This document shows positions 1 to 7,720 of a DNA stretch of 23,474 nt, piece after piece. The DNA is taken from IMG/VR virus record IMGVR_UViG_3300007734_000494, positions 1 through 23,474 of that record; one strand, given 5' to 3'. The translations under genes and the position numbers were made by a program. Every line of letters begins with the position of its first letter. Position 1 is the stretch's first letter. Below the pieces are notes generated by a model. The model did not search any database. It saw only the letters and a list, made by a program, of their open reading frames with translations, and was not told where the DNA came from. The stretch is from a virus.

Positions 1-2
1 CC

Positions 3-1811
3 CAACGGATAGCCAAGATTGCTTTATACAAGCAAAGGCAACAGCAAACGATTGAATTGAAATGCTTATTGTCTGCCTTCAAGATTGAAGTCGGCGACAC
101 GATCATGCTGACAAATACTCGATATGGGTTCTCATCAAAACCATTTGAGGTAGTGAATTATTCCTTAGCCGTAGAAGGCAGTTCAGACTCGCCATCACTT
201 GGCGTTGATCTAATCCTGAGAGAAACCAGTTCGGCTGTTTACGACTGGAACGCTGAAGAACAAGCCATTGAACGTGATAATACAAATTTGCCTGATTATT
301 CTGATGTGTCTCCACCGGGGGTTACATTATCTGACGAACTAAGAACGGTGAATCAAGACGTTGTTACTGTCTTGCTTGTCGATCTAGTTTCGACAGATGA
401 GTTTGCATCGGAATTTGACGTTCAATTTAAGAAAGCAACAGACACTAATTATACCTCGGCTGGTCGTTCAACGAGCAATCGGTTTGAGATTTTGAAAGTT
501 GATGACGGCATTTCTTACAATGTTCAAGCAAGAGTAATTTCAGCTTTAGGTGTTCGATCTCCCTATGTAACAGCGACAAGACAAATCGTAGGTAAAACTG
601 CCGACCCATCTGATGTAACGAATTTCAATATCAATATTAATGGTCAATACGCTTCATTGAGTTGGACTCCAATAACTGATCTTGATTTGTCTCATTATGT
701 AATCAGGCATTCAACATCAACATCAGGTGCAACATTCTCAAATGCAGTTGATATTGTTGATAAAGTATCACGACCAGCATCGACAGCCACTGTCCCTGCT
801 TTGACAGGAACTTATTTCATTAAAGCAGTAGACAAACTTGGCAACAACTCAGTCAACGCTGCATCAATTTTAGTTCCTGTTGGATTTGTTGGTGATCTTA
901 ATGTTGTTTCTACGATAACTGAAAGTCCAACATTTTCAGGAACAAAATCTAATACAGTCGTTGTTGGCTCTGGCTTGAGAATTTCACAAGCTGCAACGTA
1001 TTCTCAATCTGGAACCACAGTAACAGTTACTGCTACCGATCACGGAATCCCAGATGCAACTGCTATTTATGCTGATATTCAAACTGGAACTGCTATAGAT
1101 GGCACTTATACAATTACGGTTATTAATGCCAATTCGTTTACTTACACGGCAGCAACATCATTAACGACTTCAGGTAATGTAAATATCTCAAAAATTGCTG
1201 GAACATACACATTCGCAACAACACTAGGAGCAAGTTATGATCTAGGTGCTGTTTACACATCTCGTTGTTATTATTCGATTACTTTATCTCGCGTTGAATT
1301 TGGATCATTATTTGATAGTGCTTCGGGACTATTTGATGCAAGAGAAGGTCTGTTTGATGGCACTGGTGATTTCAATGATGTCAATGCTTACATGGAAATC
1401 AGAACAACGAACACTGATCCGAATGCCTCACCAACTTGGAGTGGTTGGCAAAAATTCATCAATGGCGATTACACAGCAAGAGCATTTCAATTCAGGGTTC
1501 AAATGGAATCACTTGGTTATAATATCACACCTGAAATAACAGGATTGAGCGTTGTGATTGATATGCCTGATCGTATTCTTTCTGGAAAAGATTTGGTGAG
1601 CGGTGCTGCGGCATATACGGTAACTTTCACTCCTGCTTATAAATCTCTTGAAGGCGTTGTTGTTCTTCCGCAAAATATGGCAACAGGCGATTATTATGCT
1701 ATAACGTCAAAATCAGCTTCAGGGTTTACAGTCACGTTCAAGAACTCTGGAGGGACTAATATAAGCAGAACATTTGATTATGTTGCTCGCGGCTATGGAA
1801 AGGTAGTGTAA
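3..1811 (+). CDS. Tail-tip / host-specificity protein J-like, 3' part (5' end outside window)
   Basis: The frame is open from the first complete codon at 3. The residues before any possible start (QRIAKIALYKQRQQQTIELKC) continue the protein, so the TTG at 57 is not the real start and the gene enters from the left. The segment RIAKIALYKQRQQ followed by a GDTIML motif and a KPFEVVNY motif resembles the region before the fibronectin-like modules in gpJ-type tail proteins. Next come two FnIII/Ig-like segments (about residues 105-290 of the visible part), a beta domain with the HG(I)PDAT...DGTYTI pattern common in phage tail proteins, and a C-terminal module ending FDYVARGYG. By family knowledge gpJ-like proteins sit at the distal tail tip and contact the receptor. 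The stop overlaps the next start (TAATG). Confidence 0.85.
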   Translation, partial: QRIAKIALYKQRQQQTIELKCLLSAFKIEVGDTIMLTNTRYGFSSKPFEVVNYSLAVEGSSDSPSLGVDLILRETSSAVYDWNAEEQAIERDNTNLPDYSDVSPPGVTLSDELRTVNQDVVTVLLVDLVSTDEFASEFDVQFKKATDTNYTSAGRSTSNRFEILKVDDGISYNVQARVISALGVRSPYVTATRQIVGKTADPSDVTNFNININGQYASLSWTPITDLDLSHYVIRHSTSTSGATFSNAVDIVDKVSRPASTATVPALTGTYFIKAVDKLGNNSVNAASILVPVGFVGDLNVVSTITESPTFSGTKSNTVVVGSGLRISQAATYSQSGTTVTVTATDHGIPDATAIYADIQTGTAIDGTYTITVINANSFTYTAATSLTTSGNVNISKIAGTYTFATTLGASYDLGAVYTSRCYYSITLSRVEFGSLFDSASGLFDAREGLFDGTGDFNDVNAYMEIRTTNTDPNASPTWSGWQKFINGDYTARAFQFRVQMESLGYNITPEITGLSVVIDMPDRILSGKDLVSGAAAYTVTFTPAYKSLEGVVVLPQNMATGDYYAITSKSASGFTVTFKNSGGTNISRTFDYVARGYGKVV

Positions 1812-2995
1812 TGGCACAGCACGATTTTACGATTGATAATCAAACATTTCCAGCAACTCGATCAGATATCAATTCTGCTTTGCAAGCACTTGCTTCACTT
1901 TCATCTGGAGCATCTGCACCATCGACAACATTTGCTTATCAGTTATGGGTTAATACGACAGCCGATCCAAATATTCTCAATATCAGAAATTCTGCAAACA
2001 ATGCTTGGATTAAGATCGGTGAAGTAAATCAAGGATCGGCGGCGTTTATATTAACTGCATACGCTATTTTGCAATCTGGTTCTGCCGCATCTCCTTCTCA
2101 TTCATTTGATGTTGATCGCGATACAGGAATGTATCGTGCAGCGGCAAATATCATTGGATTTGCTACAAATGGAACAGAGCGATTTAGAATTGGTGATTCT
2201 GGTCAATTAGGTATTGGTGGAGCAACATACGGTACTTCTGGTCAAGTATTGACATCAGGTGGTGCGTCTGCGGCTCCTTCTTGGGCCACTCCAACAACTG
2301 CGGGGCGTCTGTTACGCGCACCACAAGTTATTACATCAGGCACTTCATACACGACACCAGCAGGCTGCACATTAATTATGGTAACGGCATTCGGCGGTGG
2401 GGGCGGTGGGGGTGGCGGCAGCAGGGGTAGCACTGGGACACAAACAAACGGCGGTGGCGGCGGTGGTTGTGGAGCACATTTTCAGGTCAATATAACTGTT
2501 AGTCCAAGCACAGCATACACTATCTCAGTCGGAGCGGGTGGTGCTGGAGGAATAGGAAGAACTGGTTCTAATGGAGCAGGAACCGCTGGAGGTGACGGTG
2601 GCAACACATCTATAATTGTAGGTGCGGTAACTTATTCTGCTGGGCAAGGCACAGGAGGAGGTGGTGGGCCTAATAGTAGTACAGGGTCAACTTCAGGTGT
2701 AGGTGGATTAGCAACCCCAAGAGCGTCATTATTAATGTTTGGCGATGGATTGCCTGTTAGTGCTGATACTAGGGCAGGTGACACGCCAACTGGTCAAAAT
2801 GGGTATACGATGAGATACGGATTTTATGACAATGTTGGTGGTGATGGTGGTGCTGTTACTGCTGTCGGTGCTGTTGGAATTGGATATTCATGCGGTGGTG
2901 GTGGCGGTGGTAGTGCTGTTTCAAATAACCTCAATGGGTACGATGGTGCTGCTGGCAACGCTGGTGTCTTAATAATTACGGAGTATGCATTATGA
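1811..2995 (+). CDS. Glycine-rich tail fibre / tip adhesin
   Basis: A 394-residue protein. The N-terminal part (about 1-75) looks like a fibre attachment module. The middle holds the phrases SHSFDVDRDTGMYRAAANIIGFATNG and VLTSGGASAAPSWA, common in phage fibre proteins. From about residue 175 a glycine-rich domain runs to the end, with a GGGGGGGGG run, several GGGG and AGGAGG blocks, and a final beta strand GVLIITEYAL. This matches the glycine-rich distal fibre domain (Gly_rich_2 type) in phage adhesins, where polyglycine helices pack around a beta core and the loops contact the host. The ATG overlaps the stop of the J-like gene, with AAAGG about 7 bases upstream. The exact receptor cannot be inferred. 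Confidence 0.8.
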   Translation: MAQHDFTIDNQTFPATRSDINSALQALASLSSGASAPSTTFAYQLWVNTTADPNILNIRNSANNAWIKIGEVNQGSAAFILTAYAILQSGSAASPSHSFDVDRDTGMYRAAANIIGFATNGTERFRIGDSGQLGIGGATYGTSGQVLTSGGASAAPSWATPTTAGRLLRAPQVITSGTSYTTPAGCTLIMVTAFGGGGGGGGGSRGSTGTQTNGGGGGGCGAHFQVNITVSPSTAYTISVGAGGAGGIGRTGSNGAGTAGGDGGNTSIIVGAVTYSAGQGTGGGGGPNSSTGSTSGVGGLATPRASLLMFGDGLPVSADTRAGDTPTGQNGYTMRYGFYDNVGGDGGAVTAVGAVGIGYSCGGGGGGSAVSNNLNGYDGAAGNAGVLIITEYAL

Positions 2996-3195
2996 AATGT
3001 GCTGTAGTGTCTTTATCTGACAACGCTGTCATTAATGTAATTCTTGCTGACCCATCTATTGACCCTGCGTATGAAGGAACAAGATTGGTAGGTATAGACG
3101 ATGATTTACCAGTTAGGATGGGTTGGATATACGACCCTGCAACAGGGCAGTTCACAGACCCTAATCCACCAGAAGATACTGAGGTGACGCCATGA
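2992..3195 (+). CDS. Small fibre-associated protein (hypothetical)
   Basis: A 67-residue protein whose start overlaps the preceding stop (ATGA) and whose stop overlaps the next start, so the three genes are translationally coupled. It has an N-terminal beta-type segment (CAVVSLSDNAVINVILAD) and a C-terminal GWIYDPATGQFTDPNPP motif, a tail-end pattern frequent in small proteins lying beside phage fibre genes. By position it may be a fibre chaperone or small tip component. No catalytic motif, signal peptide or membrane segment is visible. Confidence 0.7.
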   Translation: MKCAVVSLSDNAVINVILADPSIDPAYEGTRLVGIDDDLPVRMGWIYDPATGQFTDPNPPEDTEVTP

Positions 3196-4307
3196 CAGAT
3201 AAAAAGATTTCAGAATTAACTGCTATTGATGGTGTAGATACAGCGGCTGGTGATTTGTTTTTGATTGTTGATGTTTCAGCAAATCAAACAAAAAAAATTA
3301 CTCGTCAAGAGATGAACAACGCACTCGATCTTAATACGATCTCAAATATCACTGTCACTGGTGGAACAATCAATGGAACAAGCGTTGGTGCAACAACACC
3401 ATCAACAGGTGCGTTCACGACATTAAGTGCAACAACACCGCTTGCCGCTTCTTCTGGTGGCACAGGCTTGAGTGCTTTAGGAACAGGAATAGCAACATTT
3501 TTAGGAACGCCAAGTTCTGCAAATTTAGCTGCTGCGGTTACAAATGAGACTGGAAGCGGATCACTAGTCTTTGCAACTTCGCCAACGCTTGTTACGCCTA
3601 TACTTGGAACTCCTGCAAGCGGAGTTTTGACTAATGCTACAGGATTACCAATAAGTACAGGTGTAAGTGGTCTTGGAACAGGCGTAGCAACTTTCCTTGC
3701 AACTCCAAGTTCAGCTAATTTTGCTGCGGTGTTAACAGATGAAACTGGAACAGGATCAGTTGTTTTAGCAACATCTCCAACTCTTGTAACTCCTGTTCTA
3801 GGAACTCCTGCAAGCGGAGTTTTGACTAATGCTACAGGATTGCCATTGACGACTGGAGTCACTGGTACTCTTCCTGTGGCGAATGGTGGGACTGGCGTTA
3901 CAACATCCACTGGAACAGGATCAACTGTTTTATCTGCATCTCCTGCATTCACAGGAGTTCCAACATCAACGCATTTTTATAACAACGCTACTCAAACAGC
4001 TACCAACACAGCAACTTTGACAGCGGCTCAAATTACAGGCCCGTTCTTGCTTGGCACTCCTACAGCGACAGCATCCTATACATTGCCGTTGGCTTCTGCG
4101 GTTGAAACTGCTCTTGGAACTCCAGCAAACGAAACTGGTTGGGATTTTGTTGTTTTCACAACTGCGGCATTTGCAATCACATTGCTGACCAATACGGGGT
4201 GGACTCTAGTTGGCTCAATGGCAACAGGTGCGACAGCAAACAGCTTTGCTCGGTTCAGATGCCGGAAGACAGGAGCAGCGGCTTATTCGATCTATCGCGT
4301 AAGTTAA
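3192..4307 (+). CDS. Repeat-containing tail fibre protein
   Basis: A 371-residue protein. The N-terminus MTDKKISELTAIDGVDTAAGDLFLIVDVS followed by TKKITRQEM is a conserved fibre-base motif in many phages. The shaft carries two consecutive 65-residue repeats at codons 3477-3671 and 3672-3866, each with LGTG.ATFL.TPSSAN, SPTLVTP and LGTPASGVLTNATGLP, then a SGGTG/NGGTG stalk-like segment. The C-terminal 90 residues (from about 280) form a different, probably beta-structured domain. Family knowledge: such repeats build trimeric fibre shafts. An ATGA overlap couples it to the gene before. It is rich in Thr, Ser, Ala and Gly and has no enzyme motif. Confidence 0.8.
   Translation: MTDKKISELTAIDGVDTAAGDLFLIVDVSANQTKKITRQEMNNALDLNTISNITVTGGTINGTSVGATTPSTGAFTTLSATTPLAASSGGTGLSALGTGIATFLGTPSSANLAAAVTNETGSGSLVFATSPTLVTPILGTPASGVLTNATGLPISTGVSGLGTGVATFLATPSSANFAAVLTDETGTGSVVLATSPTLVTPVLGTPASGVLTNATGLPLTTGVTGTLPVANGGTGVTTSTGTGSTVLSASPAFTGVPTSTHFYNNATQTATNTATLTAAQITGPFLLGTPTATASYTLPLASAVETALGTPANETGWDFVVFTTAAFAITLLTNTGWTLVGSMATGATANSFARFRCRKTGAAAYSIYRVS
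3477..3866 (+). repeat. Two tandem 195-bp repeats in the fibre gene
   Basis: Two in-frame units, 3477-3671 and 3672-3866, encode closely similar 65-residue blocks. They share a 41-base exact match (3606-3646 and 3801-3841), exactly 195 bases apart. The rest has diverged mainly by conservative or silent changes. The units can expand or contract by recombination and so change fibre length. Confidence 0.9.
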
Positions 4308-4365
4308 TTCTGTCTTTTGACGATCATCTTTTCGGTGTACAAGTGCATTGAGAAGAGGATCACCA

Positions 4366-5082
4366 ATGTCGGTTCAGCGGTTAAATTCATCATCAAGCCG
4401 AAACGTCTATCTGGATGCTCCTCGTGGTATTCATCCAGACTGCACAGCCGTTCATCGATTCTCTTTTAATGCGTCTGTTGGAACGTCCTACGAGACGATC
4501 TGGGACGGTGTAGCAGGAATCTACACATTCCCATCCTCGGCAGTCATTATGTCGTGTGTATCTACCTCTGCAAGCGATACAATGGGCCTAGTAATTACTG
4601 GCCTAGATGCGGATTACAAAGAGATCAGCGAGACGGTTACGCTGACAGGTGTAACACCAGTATCAACCACAAAATCATTCCTCAGAATTAACTATGCTCA
4701 GATCGCGACTGGCAGCAATGTTGGTGAAATTGATATTAGTAATGGTGGAACAGTTTACGGTCACATATCTGTCGGTAATGGCGTTCAGCAATCTTCCGTG
4801 TTTTCTGTTCCTGCTGGTCAATCATTGTACATCACTCAGATTGACTGGACGAGCGGCACAATCGGATCAAACAAATATGGGTTTGCTAGAGCATATCTGA
4901 AATTGTTTGGTGGGCCGACATTGCGGTTTTTTGAATCAACCTTTGTGACATCTCAGTTGAAATACGAACCACCAGTTCCGTTCAAGGTTCCTGAGAAATG
5001 TGATTTTGCTATCGAAGGCAAAAGTTCGGCAACGACTAATGAGATCGGTTGCTATATCAACGCATTATTAATCGACGATTGA
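4366..5082 (+). CDS. Beta-rich structural-type protein (hypothetical)
   Basis: A 238-residue protein read from ATG 4366, preferred over an upstream in-frame TTG (4348) because AGAGGA lies at the right distance before the ATG. It is rich in Ser, Thr, Gly and Val, with motifs TIWDGVAGIYTFPSSA, STSASDTMGLVITGLDADYKEISETVTLTG and VPAGQSLYITQID. The TGLDADYKEISETV pattern resembles beta-sandwich virion proteins common in environmental phages, where function is unassigned. Its place between fibre and lysis genes suggests a tail decoration or receptor-binding part. No catalytic residues, signal peptide or membrane helix are evident. Confidence 0.72.
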   Translation: MSVQRLNSSSSRNVYLDAPRGIHPDCTAVHRFSFNASVGTSYETIWDGVAGIYTFPSSAVIMSCVSTSASDTMGLVITGLDADYKEISETVTLTGVTPVSTTKSFLRINYAQIATGSNVGEIDISNGGTVYGHISVGNGVQQSSVFSVPAGQSLYITQIDWTSGTIGSNKYGFARAYLKLFGGPTLRFFESTFVTSQLKYEPPVPFKVPEKCDFAIEGKSSATTNEIGCYINALLIDD

Positions 5083-5092
5083 GAAACCTAGA

Positions 5093-5296
5093 ATGTCAGA
5101 TGATTTGAACCAGCAGATCGGTCGCTTGGAAGCTAACGTCGAGCGGCTCCATGCCGACATGGCTGAATTAAAAGCTGACATAAAGGTTATATCAAACTCG
5201 GTTAATCGTTGGAAAGGTGCCGGGGCAGTTCTGTTGATTATCGGAACTGTTCTCGGATTTGTCGTCGATATGATCTACAGATTGTTTGAGAAATAA
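5093..5296 (+). CDS. Small coiled-coil membrane protein
   Basis: A 67-residue protein. Residues 5-40 form a heptad-patterned helix (LNQQIGRLEANVERLHADMAEL) and residues 43-62 a single membrane helix (AGAVLLIIGTVLGFVVDMIY), ending in a short RLFEK tail. The pattern resembles small phage proteins of the QQIGRLEANVE type in alphaproteobacterial phages. It is the first gene of the lysis block and its stop lies immediately before the next ATG. A holin-accessory or membrane-anchored regulator role is plausible but not shown. Confidence 0.75.
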   Translation: MSDDLNQQIGRLEANVERLHADMAELKADIKVISNSVNRWKGAGAVLLIIGTVLGFVVDMIYRLFEK

Positions 5297-5770
5297 ATGC
5301 TTGATCCTTTTACCCTCATTGCTGGTGCAACATCGCTCTACAACGGCATCAAGTCGATGGTGGATAATGGTCATGATATGCTCGATACGGCTGAAAAGGT
5401 CGGATCGCTATTCGGTCGCATTGCTCAAATCACTCAGCTAACAAGTGCAAAAAAGAAAAAGAAACTTTTCCAATCTCAGGCTGAATATGAAGCAGAGGCG
5501 ATCAAACTTTACACTCTCAAACAAAAAGCACAGCAACTTCAGCTTGATACCAGAAACCTATTTGTAGGTGCATACGGTATCGCAGCATGGACAAGCATCC
5601 AAAAAGAGGTGACGGAAATGAGGAAAGAAGCGGCTCGTCAGGCTGCTATTGCTATGAAAGAGGCTGAAGAAAACCGCAAAGACCTTATCCTCGGTGTTTG
5701 GCTGCTCGGAGCAGTCGTATTGTTCGCATTAGCCGTTGGCATTGCAATGGTAGTTTTCACGCACAAATGA
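5297..5770 (+). CDS. Membrane protein with long helical domain, lysis region
   Basis: A 157-residue protein starting directly after the previous stop. The N-terminal hydrophobic stretch (LDPFTLIAGATSLYNGIKSMV) is followed by a basic patch (AKKKKKLF, about 51-58), a long helical region rich in Gln, Glu, Lys and Ala, and a C-terminal membrane helix (LILGVWLLGAVVLFALAVGIAMVVF, about 129-153). Proteins of this build precede a cysteine-rich lipoprotein gene in other environmental phages, with no assigned function. The tail-anchored topology argues against an ordinary i-spanin, which would have an N-terminal anchor. Its stop overlaps the lipoprotein start. Confidence 0.75.
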   Translation: MLDPFTLIAGATSLYNGIKSMVDNGHDMLDTAEKVGSLFGRIAQITQLTSAKKKKKLFQSQAEYEAEAIKLYTLKQKAQQLQLDTRNLFVGAYGIAAWTSIQKEVTEMRKEAARQAAIAMKEAEENRKDLILGVWLLGAVVLFALAVGIAMVVFTHK

Positions 5771-5949
5771 AATATCTCATCATAACAATGTTGATCGTTT
5801 TAACTGGGTGCGAGGACAGGTATCGCTACCCATGCCAAGACCCTGCGAACTGGGATAGTGCTGAGTGCAATCCTCCGATCTGCACAGCATCTGGAACGTG
5901 TACTGCTGATACTCTAAAACGAAATCCATGCGGATCGGTGGCAAGATGA
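5767..5949 (+). CDS. Cysteine-rich phage lipoprotein
   Basis: A 60-residue lipoprotein read from ATG 5767, which overlaps the previous stop (ATGA); a longer upstream reading would run through the preceding gene. Residues 1-15 are a type II signal with lipobox LTGC and C15 as the lipidated residue. The mature part has five more cysteines (C23, C34, C39, C45, C55) and the phrase DRYRYPCQDPANWD, which I recognise from short lipoproteins in environmental phage lysis regions. An o-spanin-like role is conceivable from the position, but spanin outer subunits are usually proline-rich, not cysteine-rich. Not proven. Confidence 0.75.
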   Translation: MKYLIITMLIVLTGCEDRYRYPCQDPANWDSAECNPPICTASGTCTADTLKRNPCGSVAR

Positions 5950-6200
5950 GAATCAAGGAAGACGAACTCCATGCTCTCTTGCAGTTTATCATCGGGATCA
6001 GCCTATGCCTGACACTGACAGGAACGGTATTCGCTGTGCTGTACAGCCTGATCTTTGTTGTGCAGCCGATTGACGGTCAAGCACCAAATGATCAAGAGTT
6101 TTTTAAGCTGATCGCACCTATCGCAACATTTCTAACAGGTACGCTTTCGGGCATCATGCTCGGTAGCAAATCAACAGGAGGCAAAGATGGAACTTCTTAA
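5946..6200 (+). CDS. Two-helix membrane protein, holin-like or accessory
   Basis: An 84-residue protein starting at ATG 5946, which overlaps the lipoprotein stop (ATGA). It has a short charged N-terminus, a first membrane helix (FIIGISLCLTLTGTVFAVLYSLIFVV, about 14-39), a loop with PIDGQAPNDQEFF, and a second helix (LIAPIATFLTGTLSGIMLG, about 59-77). The C-terminus ends in GGKDGTS. Two helices separated by a short loop fit a class II holin or an antiholin partner. Its 3' end overlaps the next gene by 14 bases, in a block that already has a clear holin. Confidence 0.75.
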   Translation: MRIKEDELHALLQFIIGISLCLTLTGTVFAVLYSLIFVVQPIDGQAPNDQEFFKLIAPIATFLTGTLSGIMLGSKSTGGKDGTS

Positions 6201-6714
6201 AGTGTTCGGGCCATTGATCGGGTCGGTTGCACCTAGCATCGCAACGGCTCTAGGAGGCCCACTAGCAGGGATGGCGACCAAGGCACTATCACTGGCACTG
6301 CTCGGCAACGAGAATGGCTCTGAGGATGATCTGAAGGCCGCTATGAGCAATGCTAGTCCTGAACAGTTGTCAGTTCTGAAAAAGATTGATGCTGATTTCA
6401 AGGTTCAGATGAAATCGTTAGACATTGATTTGGAGGCTCTCGCTGTTGATGATCGAAAGTCGGCGAGATCAATGCAGACGGAAACGAAAGATTGGATTCC
6501 GAGGGCATTGGCGGTGAGCGTAACGCTCGGATATTTCGGCATCATAGCTTTCGTCTTGATCAGCGGATTGCCAATGAACGGATCAGAAGTTCTGCTCATG
6601 CTGCTCGGCACTCTATCGGCTGGGTGGACAGGCGTGATGGCATTCTATTTTGGCTCGTCGTCGGGAAGCCAGAAAAAAGATTCCATGATCTACAACTCAA
6701 CGCCAAAGGAGTGA
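6187..6714 (+). CDS. Holin of three membrane segments, GTA-type
   Basis: A 175-residue protein. The N-terminal hydrophobic part (about 5-40) is followed by a charged helical linker with ASPEQLSVLKKIDADFK and VDDRKSARSMQ. It then has WIPRALAVSVTLGYFGIIAFVLISG and a last helical hairpin ending AFYFGSSSGSQKK. The layout and the YFGSSSGSQKKD end match the 3TM holin family named for gene-transfer-agent release (PF11351 type). Family role: it forms lesions in the inner membrane that let the endolysin reach the cell wall. An AGGAGG site precedes the ATG, and the endolysin gene follows at once. Confidence 0.82.
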   Translation: MELLKVFGPLIGSVAPSIATALGGPLAGMATKALSLALLGNENGSEDDLKAAMSNASPEQLSVLKKIDADFKVQMKSLDIDLEALAVDDRKSARSMQTETKDWIPRALAVSVTLGYFGIIAFVLISGLPMNGSEVLLMLLGTLSAGWTGVMAFYFGSSSGSQKKDSMIYNSTPKE

Positions 6715-6717
6715 TCC

Positions 6718-7230
6718 ATGAAAGACAATTTTGAAGAATCATTGGCCCATGTTTTGAAATTTGAGGGGGGATACGTCGATCATCCCAAAGACCCCGGCGG
6801 TGCTACAAACCTCGGCTGCACTAAAAAGGTCTGGGAAGAGTGGGTAGGTCACGAGGTAACTAAAGATGACATCAAAGCATTAACGGTTGCTGATGTCGCT
6901 CCGCTTTATAAATCACGTTATTGGGACAAGGTTCGAGGCGATGAAATACCGAGAGGTGCAGATTTTTGTCTATTCGATCTTGCTATTAATAGTGGTACTG
7001 GTCGTGCCGCCAAGTTTTTACAAAGCGTTGTCGGTGCTACTCCTGACGGTGCTATCGGGCCAGCAACCATGAAACTGGTAGCAGAAGCTGATCCGAAAGA
7101 ATTGATCGTTGCTATCTGTCAGAAGCGTTTAGCGTTTCTTCAGGCTCTCCCGACTTGGGATACTTTCGGCAAAGGTTGGGGCCGTCGAGTCAAAGAGACT
7201 GAAGAAACTGCGTTGAAGATGGCTCAGTAA
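6718..7230 (+). CDS. Endolysin, glycoside hydrolase 108 family with C-terminal PG-binding domain
   Basis: A 170-residue protein. The N-terminal GH108 motif HVLKFEGGYVDHPKDPGGATNLG places the catalytic glutamate at E16. The YKSRYWDKVRGDEIPRGAD and LFDLAINSGTGRAAKFLQ segments complete the catalytic fold. The C-terminal part (from about 105, PDGAIGPATMKLV and ICQKRLAFLQAL) is the PG_binding_3 type. It cleaves the glycan strands of peptidoglycan as an N-acetylmuramidase. There is no signal peptide, so release depends on the holin. The start ATG 6718 has AAGGAG 7 bases upstream. Its last 7 bases overlap the 3' end of the converging gene on the other strand. Confidence 0.9.
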   Translation: MKDNFEESLAHVLKFEGGYVDHPKDPGGATNLGCTKKVWEEWVGHEVTKDDIKALTVADVAPLYKSRYWDKVRGDEIPRGADFCLFDLAINSGTGRAAKFLQSVVGATPDGAIGPATMKLVAEADPKELIVAICQKRLAFLQALPTWDTFGKGWGRRVKETEETALKMAQ

Positions 7231-7517
7231 TCATGCACCTCGTCTAGGAAGTGATCCTCTGCTATCTCGGTAGCTTTATCGTTGATAGCAAGCAGGACAC
7301 TTTCCCAGATCATTTTGCTCATTTCGGATGATTTTAATTCCCGTGCTTGATCCCATTCGAGAGTATTGCCATCCCATTGTATAGCCGACAGATACCATAA
7401 AGATTCTTCTTCTCTGTCAAACACAATATATGCTTTGACATTTTCGATAATCACATCTGTCTCAACCAGATTGTTGAACAAATCCAGTTCTTCAATTTCA
7501 ATAATTGTATCACCCAT
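7224..7517 (-). CDS. Hypothetical acidic protein, last gene of leftward cassette
   Basis: A 97-residue protein read from ATG 7517; a GTG one codon earlier is less well placed relative to the GGAAGG site. It is acidic (EIEELD, DREEESLWYL, AEDHFLDEVHDY) with alternating beta and helical segments and no cysteines or membrane helix. I do not recognise a family. The start overlaps the stop of the gene before, and the stop overlaps the endolysin stop from the opposite strand, leaving no space for a terminator between the converging operons. Confidence 0.65.
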   Translation of the reverse strand: MGDTIIEIEELDLFNNLVETDVIIENVKAYIVFDREEESLWYLSAIQWDGNTLEWDQARELKSSEMSKMIWESVLLAINDKATEIAEDHFLDEVHDY

Positions 7518-7720
7518 CACTGCACCTTCCTATTGTTCAACGCTTTCTCTGCAATAAGCCTAGCTCGATCTGCGGGCCACTTGCCTGATGCCAGACGCTC
7601 CAATGCCTCTTTGAATGTTGCATGATCCAATTCATACTTCAAAGCATCTTTGTAGTTTTCATGCCACATTGAGGCTTGTGCTTCCCAGTATTGGGCGGCT
7701 GTTAATTCTTTTTCTTCCAT
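7517..7720 (-). CDS. Hypothetical small helical protein
   Basis: A 67-residue protein, start at ATG 7720 (a GTG one codon earlier is possible). An AAGGA site lies upstream. It is predominantly helical, with motif AAQYWEAQASMWHENYKDAL and a LERLASGKWPADRARLIAEKALN segment. The latter is a composition often seen in short accessory phage proteins. Function unknown. It overlaps the tiny membrane-peptide gene upstream by one base and the next gene by one base. Confidence 0.68.
   Translation of the reverse strand: MEEKELTAAQYWEAQASMWHENYKDALKYELDHATFKEALERLASGKWPADRARLIAEKALNNRKVQ

Noticed and set aside
57-59. TTG start for the first gene
   Set aside because: The frame is open upstream and its residues continue a conserved tail-protein segment, so the gene starts outside the window.
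3606-3841. CRISPR-like repeat
   Set aside because: Only two copies, in frame, in a fibre gene, and with a 195-base period; this is a protein repeat.
3305-3952. 215-codon open frame on the minus strand inside the fibre gene
   Set aside because: It arises from repetitive Thr, Ala and Gly codons of the true fibre frame; the product is a low-complexity string of Val and Pro without a ribosome binding site.
4139-4351. 70-codon plus-strand frame at the fibre 3' end
   Set aside because: It shadows the fibre C-terminal domain and lacks a start signal.
6492-6734. 80-codon plus-strand frame in the holin gene
   Set aside because: Shadow of the three-helix holin, with no ribosome binding site and arginine-rich nonsense composition.
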